Assembly: GCF_900108245.1 (NCBI RefSeq)
Contig: NZ_FNUY01000001.1
Span: 868,001-932,000, forward strand
From: Allobosea lathyri
Lineage (GTDB): Bacteria > Pseudomonadota > Alphaproteobacteria > Rhizobiales > Beijerinckiaceae
Reading direction: 5' to 3'
DNA: 64,000 nucleotides
Shown: positions 26,306-34,042 of the stretch, in pieces
How positions within the stretch are numbered: the stretch's first letter is position 1
How the letters are laid out: each line of letters starts with the position of its first letter
The notes under the pieces: generated by a model
Told to the model about the DNA's origin: nothing
The model's database searches: none
What the model saw: the letters and a program-made list of their open reading frames with translations, nothing else
Made by a program: the position numbers and the translations under genes

Positions 26306-27155
26306 GGCCGGCCCGTCTCCCCGATGCGATAGCCGCCTTCTCTAGTGAAGACGCCGATTTGTGAGCAAGCAAGCTCCGCACCAGCTCGGCTGCCGTCAAG
26401 GCCGCTATCACCTCCGGACGCTTGTCGTCCACATCCGCAGCCCCGATCGGGCAGGTCAGGCGAGCAAGCGCATCCGGCCGCCCCCCGCTGCGCAGAAAGC
26501 TGGCCTCGAAGCGCGCCCGCTTCGTGCCGGAGCCGATCATGCCGACATAAGTCGCGTCGCCGCGCGCCAGCGCAGCTTCCGTCAGCCGGTAGTCGAGAGC
26601 GTGGCTGTGGGTCAGGATGACGAAGGCCGTTCCGGCTGCCGCGCGCTCGACTGCCTGCACGGGATCGGCCATGCGCACGCAGGTGATCTTAGTCGGGAGG
26701 CCGCCAAGGACGTCGTCGCGATCATCGGTCAAGGTGACCGCGAAGGGCAGGGGAGCGAGCGCATGCGCGAGTGCGCGCCCCGTATGCCCGGCCCCGAAGA
26801 TCATCACCGGGCGCCGCGCGACGGCCTGGGCCATCTCGCTCGCCGCCAGCATGGCCAGCGCCGCAGCATCGGCGCGTTGCAGCCGAACGCCGACCCGGCC
26901 GCCGCAACATTGGCCCATCTGCGGGCCGAGCGGGATGTCGAGGTGTTTTTCGCTCACGCCATTCGCCAGCATCTCGCGGGCGATGTCTGTGCAGTGGAAT
27001 TCAAGCTGTCCGCCGCCGATAGTGCCGGCGCTGGCGCCGGGGCTCACCGCCATGGTTGCGCCGGCCTCGCGAGGGGTGGAGCCCTGTGCTCGCTCGATCA
27101 GCACGAGGATGACGCCCGAGCGCAGATGGCGTTCGAGAAATGCGGAGAGCGTCAT
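26289..27155 (-). CDS. xdhC: Xanthine dehydrogenase accessory protein XdhC
   Basis: A 288-residue XdhC/CoxI-family protein, which binds molybdenum cofactor, helps insert the sulfurated cofactor into XdhB and is not a subunit of the final enzyme. Features: ERAQGSTPREAGATM in the N-terminal XdhC domain, GTIGGGQLE, a CCGG motif (GQCCGGRVGVRL), and a C-terminal Rossmann domain with MIFGAGHTGRALAHAL. The last segment GMIGSGTKRARF and CPIG are also conserved. The start at 27155 has GGAGGTGG upstream. A family D repeat separates it from xdhB. Confidence 0.93.
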   Translation of the reverse strand: MTLSAFLERHLRSGVILVLIERAQGSTPREAGATMAVSPGASAGTIGGGQLEFHCTDIAREMLANGVSEKHLDIPLGPQMGQCCGGRVGVRLQRADAAALAMLAASEMAQAVARRPVMIFGAGHTGRALAHALAPLPFAVTLTDDRDDVLGGLPTKITCVRMADPVQAVERAAAGTAFVILTHSHALDYRLTEAALARGDATYVGMIGSGTKRARFEASFLRSGGRPDALARLTCPIGAADVDDKRPEVIAALTAAELVRSLLAHKSASSLEKAAIASGRRAGHDAAA

Positions 27156-27188
27156 GACCCACCTCCACCGGCTGAGCTGTAAAGGCAC

Positions 27189-27355
27189 GGGGAACCCCTC
27201 TCCTGCAAGGAGAGGGGCAGGGGTGAGGTGTCGGCCCCACGACCAGTTGCGTGAGGGCGCTGCAGGGATGCCGCCGTGAGGTCACGGCCGAAGCTTTCAA
27301 CGGCCGCCCCCTCACCCTGCCCGCTCCCTATGGGGGAGGGTTCCCGGCGCCTGAT
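27189..27355. repeat. Inverted repeat, family D
   Basis: GGGGAACCCCTCTCCTGCAAGG at the left contrasts with CCCTCACCCTGCCCGCTCCC and GGAGGGTTCCC at the right. It fills most of the 232-base gap between xdhB and xdhC, matching the element between the Liv binding protein and livH. Confidence 0.8.
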
Positions 27356-27387
27356 TTTTGCAGGGGCCTTGATTTGGCAAGCGGCAC

Positions 27388-29730
27388 TCATGACGCCGCC
27401 TCCGCCCTTACCCGCTCGACCGCCTCGAGCACCCGCTCGGGCGTCGCGGGCGTGTCGAGACGCGGGCACACCCGGTGCCCGCCGACGCTGGCGACCGCGT
27501 CCGACAGTGCATGCAGCACGCTGATCGCCAGCATCAGCGGCGGCTCGCCGACAGCTTTCGAGCGGCCGATCGTCGGCTCGCGGTTGGGCGCATTCTCCAG
27601 CAAGTCCACATTGAAGATGCGCGGGCGGTCGGAAGCGACGGGGATCTTGTAGGTCGAGGGCGCATGCGTCTTGAGCCGGCCCTTCTCGTCCCAGACCAGT
27701 TCCTCGGTCGTCAGCCAGCCCATGCCCTGGATGAAGCCGCCTTCGATCTGGCCCCTGTCGATCGCCGGGTTCATCGAGGTCCCGCAATCATGCAGGATGT
27801 CGACGCGCTCGACCTTGTATTCGCCGGTCAGCGTGTCGATCGCGACCTCTGCAGCGGCTGCGCCATAGGCGAAATAGTAGAACGGATGGCCGCGCCCGGC
27901 CTTGCGGTCCCAGTGGATCTTCGGCGTCGCGTAGAAGCCGGTCGCCGAGAGCTGGACGCGAGCCATATAGGCCGCCGCGATCAGCTCTTTGAACGCGACC
28001 TCGCGCGCGCCGATGCGGATGCGGCCCGGCAGGAAGGCAATGTCGTCGGGCCGCTCCTGCCAGTGCTTGGCCGCGAAGGCGACGAGCCGCGCCTTGATCG
28101 TCTCGCAGGCGTCGAGCGCCGCCATGCCATTCAGGTCGGAGCCCGAGGACGCCGCGGTCGCAGATGTATTGGGCACCTTTCCCGTCGTGGTGGCGGTGAT
28201 CTTGATCTGTTCGAGGTCGATGCCGAAGGACTGCGCCACCACCTGGGCGACCTTGATATAGAGCCCCTGGCCCATCTCGGTGCCGCCATGGTTCAGCGCC
28301 ACCGTGCCGTCGGTATAGACATGCACAAGCGCGCCGGCCTGGTTGAACCAGGTTGCGGTGAAGGAGATGCCGAACTTGACCGGTGTCAGCGCGATGCCGC
28401 GCTTGACGATCGGGCTTGCGGCATTCGCCTCGCGGATCGCCATCTGCCGGGCGCGATAGTCGCAACGCCGCTCCAGCTCGGCGATGACGTCTCCGGCAAT
28501 ATTGTCCTCGACGGTCTGGTGATAGGGCGTGATATCGCGCCCCGCGTCGCCATAAAGGTTGAGGCGGCGGATTTCGAGCGGGTCTTTGCCGGTCGCGAAG
28601 GCGACCTCCTCGATGAAGCGCTCGGCCCCGACCATGCCCTGCGGGCCGCCAAAGCCCCGGAAGGCCGTGTTGGAGACCGTGTGCGTGCGCAGCGGCTCGG
28701 AGCGGGCGCGCACTGCCGGATAGAAATAGCAATTATCCATATGGAACAGCGCGCGGTCGGTGACCGGGCCCGACAGGTCGGCATTCCAGCCGCAGCGCGC
28801 GCCATAGACCGTGTCGACCGCGAGAATGCGCCCGTTATCGTCGAAGCCGATCTCGTAATCGCAGACGAAATCATGGCGTTTGCCGGTGATGACCATGTCG
28901 TCGTCGCGGTCTGGCCTGAGCTTCACCGGGCGCTTGAGCTTGCGGGCCGCCAGCGCCGCGACGCAGGCGAAGAGATTGGCCTGCGTCTCCTTGCCGCCGA
29001 AGCCCCCGCCCATGCGCCGGACCTCGACGGTGACGGCATGCGAGCCGACACCGAGCACGGCGGCGACCATGTGCTGGACCTCGGAAGGGTGCTGCGTCGA
29101 GGACAGCACCAGCATGTCCTGATCCTCGCCGGGAATGGCGAGCGCGATCTGGCCCTCCAGATAGAAATGGTCCTGTCCGCCGATCGCGATCGACCCCTTC
29201 AGGCGGCGCGGGCTGGCTGCCATGGCAGCAGCGACATCGCCGCGTTCGAGTTTCAGCGGGTCGGTGACGAGTTCGCCGCCCGCGGCGCGCGCCGCCGCGA
29301 CGTCGAGAAGCGGCGCTGCCTCGTCATAGACCGCTTTGGCCAGCGCTGCCGCCTGCCTCGCTGCCTCGCGGGTCTCGGCGATGACCGCAAAGAGCGGCTG
29401 GCCGTGATGCAGGATCGCACCCGTGCTGAAGACCGGCTCGTCATGGCGATGGGTCGACGAGATGTCGTTGGCGCCGGGAATATCGGCCGCAGTCAGGACC
29501 GCGAGCACACCCGGCGCAACGCCAACGGGCTCCAGATCGAGCGAAAGTAGACGTCCATGCGCGATCTGCGCCAGGCCGAGATAGGCGTGGACGAGGCCTT
29601 CGGGGGCCGCGACATCGTCGATATACACAGCCTCGCCCGCGACATGTTTGGTCGCGGAATCATGGATGCGGGCCGTGCCGAGCGGCCCCGCGCTGGTCTC
29701 TTGATCCAACCGTTTGCGTGCGTCAGCCAT
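27388..29730 (-). CDS. xdhB: Xanthine dehydrogenase large (molybdopterin-binding) subunit XdhB
   Basis: A 780-residue molybdenum-cofactor subunit. It catalyses hydroxylation of hypoxanthine and xanthine at the Mo centre, passing electrons to the XdhA iron-sulfur clusters and FAD. Visible features: GEAVYIDDVAAPEGLVHAY at the start, the Mo-cofactor segment GGGFGGKETQ, AFRGFGGPQGM with the substrate-binding Arg region, GGTEMGQGLYIKVAQV, and the C-terminal GRSKAVGEPPLMLA with the catalytic Glu of the GEPP motif. The length matches bacterial XdhB. It overlaps the xdhA stop by 8 bases (ATGGCTGA). Confidence 0.95.
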   Translation of the reverse strand: MADARKRLDQETSAGPLGTARIHDSATKHVAGEAVYIDDVAAPEGLVHAYLGLAQIAHGRLLSLDLEPVGVAPGVLAVLTAADIPGANDISSTHRHDEPVFSTGAILHHGQPLFAVIAETREAARQAAALAKAVYDEAAPLLDVAAARAAGGELVTDPLKLERGDVAAAMAASPRRLKGSIAIGGQDHFYLEGQIALAIPGEDQDMLVLSSTQHPSEVQHMVAAVLGVGSHAVTVEVRRMGGGFGGKETQANLFACVAALAARKLKRPVKLRPDRDDDMVITGKRHDFVCDYEIGFDDNGRILAVDTVYGARCGWNADLSGPVTDRALFHMDNCYFYPAVRARSEPLRTHTVSNTAFRGFGGPQGMVGAERFIEEVAFATGKDPLEIRRLNLYGDAGRDITPYHQTVEDNIAGDVIAELERRCDYRARQMAIREANAASPIVKRGIALTPVKFGISFTATWFNQAGALVHVYTDGTVALNHGGTEMGQGLYIKVAQVVAQSFGIDLEQIKITATTTGKVPNTSATAASSGSDLNGMAALDACETIKARLVAFAAKHWQERPDDIAFLPGRIRIGAREVAFKELIAAAYMARVQLSATGFYATPKIHWDRKAGRGHPFYYFAYGAAAAEVAIDTLTGEYKVERVDILHDCGTSMNPAIDRGQIEGGFIQGMGWLTTEELVWDEKGRLKTHAPSTYKIPVASDRPRIFNVDLLENAPNREPTIGRSKAVGEPPLMLAISVLHALSDAVASVGGHRVCPRLDTPATPERVLEAVERVRAEAAS

Positions 29731-31327
29731 GGGCTGCCTCCGCCAGCAGGCCCGCGACGCGGGTTTGGACCATCGGCTGCGTCGTTTCGATCAGGAAGCG
29801 CCGCAGCAGGTTTCCCGCGACCCGGAGCCGATACTCCGCCGAGGCGCGCATATCGCTGAGCGGGGTGAAATCGCGGGGCAGGGCGGCAATCGCCTCGTCG
29901 ACGGCGGCCTCGTCCCATGTTTTTCCCAACAGCGCCGCCTCCGCAGCCTTCGCCCGTTTCGGGGTGCCGGCCATGCCGCCATAGGCGAGGCGCGCCTCGC
30001 TGATCCGGCCGTCGGCACCGCGCCGCAGGAAGAAAGCGCCGCAGATGGCCGAGATATCCTCGTCGAAGCGCTTCGAGATCTTCGAGACATGAAACAGCGC
30101 CTTAGCTGGCAGCCTTGGCACCAGCACGGCCTCGACAAACTCGCCCTTGCGCCGGTCCTGCTTGCGATAGTCGAGGAAGAAGTCTTCCAGCGGAAGCTCT
30201 CGCCGGACTATCGCAGCCGAGCCCTCATGCTGAGGAGCGATCGCAGATCGCGTCTCGAAGGATACATCAGAGCGCTCGGAACCCTCCTTCGAGACGCCGC
30301 TTTGCGGCTCCTCAGGATGAGGGCTGAGGGTTTGGCCGGAACGTGCCAGCACCAGCGTCGCCCCGAGCGCGATCAGCACCGGCGGCAGGTCGCCGATCGG
30401 CGAGCCATTGGCGATATTGCCGCCGATCGTGCCGGCATTGCGCACCTGCTCGCCGCCGAAACGGCGCATCAACTCGTCGATATGCGGCGAGAGGCCGGCC
30501 AGCGCCGCGCGGACATCGGCATGGTTCACCGTAGCGCCGATCCGCAGGTGATTGCCCTTGTCGCCTATCGTCCGCAGTTCCTCGATCCGCCCGAGATAGA
30601 TCACGGGATCGAGCCGGCGCATGTCCTTGGTCACCCAAAGCCCGACATCGGTCGCGCCGGCGACAAGGGTCGCTTGCGGATGATCAAGCACAAGATCGGC
30701 AAGGGCTTCGATCGTCGCCGGAGCATGGAAGCGACCGTCCGGACCATCGAGTACAAGCGTCTCGCTGTCGCACAGATCGGCCAGTTGCTTCGCGACCCGC
30801 TCACGCTGGAGCGCGAAATGCTCCCGCTCGCCGGCATTCAGCCGATACATCCGCTGTGCCGCCGCGATGATCGGCTCATAGCCAGTGCAGCGGCAGAGAT
30901 TGCCCGCCAGCGCATCCTCGATGCGCGCAATGCTTGGCGCATCCTCGTTCAGCCAGAGCGCGAACAGCGACATCACGAAGCCCGGTGTGCAGAATCCGCA
31001 TTGCGAGCCATGGCAATCGACCATGGCCTGCTGCACCGGATGGAGCGTGCCGTCATCGCGCTTCAGATGCTCGACGGTCAGCAGATGGCAGCCGTCGAGT
31101 GTCGGCAGGAAGCGGATGCAGGCGTTGATCGCCTCATAGCGCAGCTGCCCGCGATCGAGCCTGCCGACGACCACGGTACAGGCTCCGCAATCGCCCTCGG
31201 CGCAGCCCTCCTTGCTGCCGGTCATGCGCTGGTCGAGGCGCAGCCAGTCGAGCACCGACAGCGTCGGATCGCAGGAAGCGATCTCGACCGGCCTGTCACC
31301 CAGGATGAAGCGCAGCGTCTCACGCAT
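29723..31327 (-). CDS. xdhA: Xanthine dehydrogenase small subunit XdhA with in-frame repeat insertion
   Basis: A 534-residue subunit carrying two [2Fe-2S] clusters and FAD. The plant-type cluster is bound by Cys42, Cys47 and Cys50 (GCAEGDCGACT) and a later Cys; the second cluster uses QCGFCTPGF and CRCTGY. The FAD domain follows, with LVAGATDVGLW and TIGGNIANGSPIGD. About residues 333-370 are encoded by a family A palindromic repeat (LSPHPEEPQSGVSKEGSE to APQHEGS), falling between ALGATLVLARSG and RRELPLEDFFLDYRK, two blocks that are normally close together. Reading frame is preserved, so the protein is probably still made with a surface insertion. Whether it is active is not known. Confidence 0.93.
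   Translation of the reverse strand: MRETLRFILGDRPVEIASCDPTLSVLDWLRLDQRMTGSKEGCAEGDCGACTVVVGRLDRGQLRYEAINACIRFLPTLDGCHLLTVEHLKRDDGTLHPVQQAMVDCHGSQCGFCTPGFVMSLFALWLNEDAPSIARIEDALAGNLCRCTGYEPIIAAAQRMYRLNAGEREHFALQRERVAKQLADLCDSETLVLDGPDGRFHAPATIEALADLVLDHPQATLVAGATDVGLWVTKDMRRLDPVIYLGRIEELRTIGDKGNHLRIGATVNHADVRAALAGLSPHIDELMRRFGGEQVRNAGTIGGNIANGSPIGDLPPVLIALGATLVLARSGQTLSPHPEEPQSGVSKEGSERSDVSFETRSAIAPQHEGSAAIVRRELPLEDFFLDYRKQDRRKGEFVEAVLVPRLPAKALFHVSKISKRFDEDISAICGAFFLRRGADGRISEARLAYGGMAGTPKRAKAAEAALLGKTWDEAAVDEAIAALPRDFTPLSDMRASAEYRLRVAGNLLRRFLIETTQPMVQTRVAGLLAEAAHG
30219..30329. repeat. Family A palindromic repeat inserted in frame inside xdhA
   Basis: GCCCTCATGCTGAGGAGCGA at one end and GGCTCCTCAGGATGAGGGCT at the other, with inner arms CGTCTCGAAGGAT and CCTTCGAGACG. 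The length, about 111 bases, is a multiple of three. It is the same family as 11849 and 55121. Confidence 0.9.
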
Positions 31328-31608
31328 GGTGACAATGTCCTGGGACTGTTGCTCGGTGGGCTCCCGTCATCCTGGACAAGCTGCGTAGCAGCGCAGATCC
31401 GGGATCCATCGGAGGGCTCCGGAGCGTTACGATGGATCCCGGCGCTGCGCTGCGCTCCGGCCAGGATGACGGCGCAGATTGATGATCGCCTCGAACCAAA
31501 GACCATGGGCCAACGAAATTCATGCCCGCAGATTAGGCACGATCGAGGCTTGGCCGAAAGCTTTGATTTGGTGCAGATATGACCTGAATTTGAGCCGGAG
31601 CATCAGCT
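31328..31608. promoter_or_regulatory. Divergent xdhA-guaD promoter region
   Basis: This 281-base region must carry the promoters for the purine operon (leftward) and guanine deaminase (rightward). A family B repeat takes up 31366-31470; the rest (31471-31608) is moderately AT-rich near the guaD start. No operator was identified by eye. Confidence 0.5.
31366..31470. repeat. Long palindromic repeat, family B
   Basis: GTCATCCTGGACAAGCTGCG and GGGATCCATCGGAGG at the left, then GATGGATCCCGGCGCTGCG and CCAGGATGAC. It lies in the divergent xdhA-guaD region. Confidence 0.85.
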
Positions 31609-32916
31609 GTGAGCGAGACGAAAGCCATTCGTGCCCTGCGCGGCCGCCTGCTCTGGTTCGTGGATGATCCCGATGCGGCCGGCGACGCGGCGTATCGCTA
31701 TATCGCGGATGGTCTGCTGGTCATGGCGGACGGGCTGATCGCGTCGGTGGGCGAGGCGGCGCAGTTGCTTGCCACGCTACCGCCGGGAGCCGAAATCGTC
31801 GACCACCGCCCGCATCTGATCATGCCCGGCTTTATCGACGCCCATATCCATATGCCGCAGACGCAAGTTGTCGCCTCCTATGGCGCGCAGCTGATGGATT
31901 GGCTGAACCGCTACACCTTCGTCGAGGAGCAGAAGCTCGCTCAGCAGGGCCATCCCGAGAAGCTGGCGCGCTTCTTCCTCGATGAATTGCTGGCGAACGG
32001 CACGACGACTGCGGCGGTGTATTGCTCGGTGCATCCGCAATCGGCGCAAGCCTTTTTCGCCGAATCCGAACGGCGCAACACCCGCATGGTCGCCGGCAAG
32101 GTGATGATGGATCGCAACGCCCCGGAGCCGCTGACCGATACCGCCGAGAGCAGCTACGCTGATTCGAAGGCATTGATCGCGCGCTGGCACGGCAAGGGCC
32201 GCCAGCTCTACGCGATCACACCCCGTTTCGCGGTGACCTCGACGCCGGAACAGCTCGCAGCGGCGGGCAGGCTGGCGGCGGAACATCCCGACTGCCATGT
32301 CCAGACCCATATCAACGAGAACCAGGCCGAGATCGCCTTCGCTTGCGAGCTCTATCTCAAGGCGGCCGATTATGCCGGCATCTATGAGGATTTCGGCCTG
32401 CTCGGCCCCAAGAGCCTGATGGGCCATTGCATCCACATGACCAAGCGCGAATGGCGCGCCTTCGCGCAGGCTGGCGCGGTGGCGGTGTTCTGCCCGACCT
32501 CGAACCTGTTCCTGGGCTCGGGGCTGTTCGATTGGGACCGCGCCAGGCGCGAGGGCGTGCGAGTCGCGGTCGCGACGGATATCGGCGGCGGCACCTCCTA
32601 TTCGATGCTGCGGACGATGGCAGAGGCCTACAAGATCCTGCAGCTTCAGGGGCAGTCGCTCTCCGCCTTCGCGGCCTTGCACGCGATCACACGAGGCAAT
32701 GCCGTTGCGCTCGGGCTCGACCATTGGGTCGGCTCGCTCGAGCCGGGCCATGAGGCCGATGTGGTTGTGCTCGATACGGCAGCGACCCGCGCGATGGCGC
32801 ACCGGCTGGAGACGGTGCGCGATCTGGCCGAAGAGCTGTTCGTGCTGGTCACGCTCGGCGACGAGCGGAACGTGGCGGCGACCTATGTCGCGGGGGAGGC
32901 GATTGCCTCCCACTGA
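31609..32916 (+). CDS. guaD: Guanine deaminase
   Basis: A 435-residue amidohydrolase that converts guanine to xanthine and ammonia, feeding xanthine dehydrogenase next door. The zinc site begins with PGFIDAHIHMPQ (His79, His81); TQTHINENQAEI supplies the third His region, MGHCIHMTKREW the next, and ATDIGGGTSYSM the catalytic Asp region. The segment SLEPGHEADVVVLD is typical of the C-terminal beta-sandwich. The start is a GTG at 31609 with GGAG 8 bases upstream. The protein is cytosolic with no signal peptide. Confidence 0.92.
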   Translation: MSETKAIRALRGRLLWFVDDPDAAGDAAYRYIADGLLVMADGLIASVGEAAQLLATLPPGAEIVDHRPHLIMPGFIDAHIHMPQTQVVASYGAQLMDWLNRYTFVEEQKLAQQGHPEKLARFFLDELLANGTTTAAVYCSVHPQSAQAFFAESERRNTRMVAGKVMMDRNAPEPLTDTAESSYADSKALIARWHGKGRQLYAITPRFAVTSTPEQLAAAGRLAAEHPDCHVQTHINENQAEIAFACELYLKAADYAGIYEDFGLLGPKSLMGHCIHMTKREWRAFAQAGAVAVFCPTSNLFLGSGLFDWDRARREGVRVAVATDIGGGTSYSMLRTMAEAYKILQLQGQSLSAFAALHAITRGNAVALGLDHWVGSLEPGHEADVVVLDTAATRAMAHRLETVRDLAEELFVLVTLGDERNVAATYVAGEAIASH

Positions 32917-32938
32917 CCGGCGTTTCCGTGAGCCACTA

Positions 32939-33032
32939 CGTCATGGTCGGGCTTGTCCCGACCATCCACGTCTTCGTTTATCGAATGCGGTGTGCAAGAC
33001 GTGGATGCTCGCCACAAGGGCGAGCATGACGT
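32939..33032. repeat. Palindromic element between guaD and the aminotransferase gene
   Basis: ACGTCATGGTCGGGC/GACCATCCACGTC at the left and GACGTGGATGCTCGCC/GGCGAGCATGACGT at the right form nested stems. It shares the GTCAT...ATGAC ends of family B but has a different interior. It sits between convergent genes. Confidence 0.7.
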
Positions 33033-33050
33033 GGTGGGTCTGGGATCAAT

Positions 33051-33908
33051 TCACCCGAGAACGCCACCTTTCCGCGCGAAGGCGATATAAATCTCACGCA
33101 GGCGCAGGGCGGTGGGTCCCGGCGCGCCGTTATGGATGGTGTGCCCGTCGATCGTGGTCACCGGCATGACCAGGCTGGTCGCCGAGGTGATGAAGGCTTC
33201 CTCGGCGTCGAGCGCTTCTTCGAGCGTGAATTCGCGTTCTTCGAAGGTGAAGCCGGATTCCGCGAGGAAGGCGAGCACCGCCTTGCGCGTGATCCCCGGC
33301 AGCACCTTGTTCGAGAGTGGCCGCGAGATCAGCGTCTTGCCCTTGACGATCCAGGCGGTGGAGGAGGCGCCCTCGGTGACAACACCGTCCTCGATCAGCC
33401 AGGCCTCCTGCGCGCCGCTCTCGGCAGCGAACTGCTTGGCAAGCACGGGCGCGAGCAGGTTGACGCTCTTGATGTCGCGCCGGGCCCAGCGCAGATCCGG
33501 CGTGGTGACGACCTTGATGCCGGTCTTCGCACCCGGCGCATCGACGAAGCTGCGGGCCTGGGTGAACATCACCAGCGTCGGCGCGACATCCTTGGGAAAG
33601 GCGAAGTCGCGGTCGGAGGCGCCGCGCGAGACCTGCAGATAGATGCCGCCCTCGTCGAGTTCATTGCGCTTGATAAGTTCCTCGTGAACGGCGACGAGTT
33701 CCGCCTTGGACCAGGGCAGCGCGAGGCGGATTTCGCCGCAGGAGCGTTCCAGCCGGGCCAGATGCGCCTCGCAATCGACGAGCTTTCCGCCGATGACCGC
33801 CGAGACCTCGTAGATGCCGTCGCCGAAGATGAAGCCGCGGTCGAAGATCGAAATCTTGGCGTCTTCTTCCGGGAGGTAGGCGCCATTGACGTAGACAATA
33901 CGGCTCAT
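33051..33908 (-). CDS. D-amino-acid aminotransferase-like PLP enzyme (class IV)
   Basis: A 285-residue class IV aminotransferase. The PLP lysine is probably Lys147 in WARRDIKSVNLL, corresponding to Lys145 of Bacillus D-amino-acid aminotransferase; the opening RIVYVNGAYLPEEDAKISIFDRGF and the C-terminal EAFITSATSLVMPV fit the D-amino-acid transaminase subgroup more than branched-chain types. It interconverts D-alanine or D-glutamate with their keto acids. Neighbouring oligopeptide-binding protein could supply wall peptides, but this is inference. Convergent with guaD. Confidence 0.85.
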   Translation of the reverse strand: MSRIVYVNGAYLPEEDAKISIFDRGFIFGDGIYEVSAVIGGKLVDCEAHLARLERSCGEIRLALPWSKAELVAVHEELIKRNELDEGGIYLQVSRGASDRDFAFPKDVAPTLVMFTQARSFVDAPGAKTGIKVVTTPDLRWARRDIKSVNLLAPVLAKQFAAESGAQEAWLIEDGVVTEGASSTAWIVKGKTLISRPLSNKVLPGITRKAVLAFLAESGFTFEEREFTLEEALDAEEAFITSATSLVMPVTTIDGHTIHNGAPGPTALRLREIYIAFARKGGVLG

Positions 33909-34042
33909 CGCTGCGGTCTCGCTGGTTCAGGGAGAAGCGCCGTTTCTAGCGGACGCATCGGCGAGAGGCGAGCGCCAAAGCGGGGTGCGGATCGGCGTCT
34001 CACGCAAGGCGGGCGCATGTCGGCGCTGTCCTTGATCGAGCC

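Noticed and set aside
27475..29550. A 691-codon frame opposite xdhB
   Set aside because: Antisense shadow of xdhB, which has clear molybdenum-cofactor motifs. The plus-strand frame is low complexity with no ribosome site.
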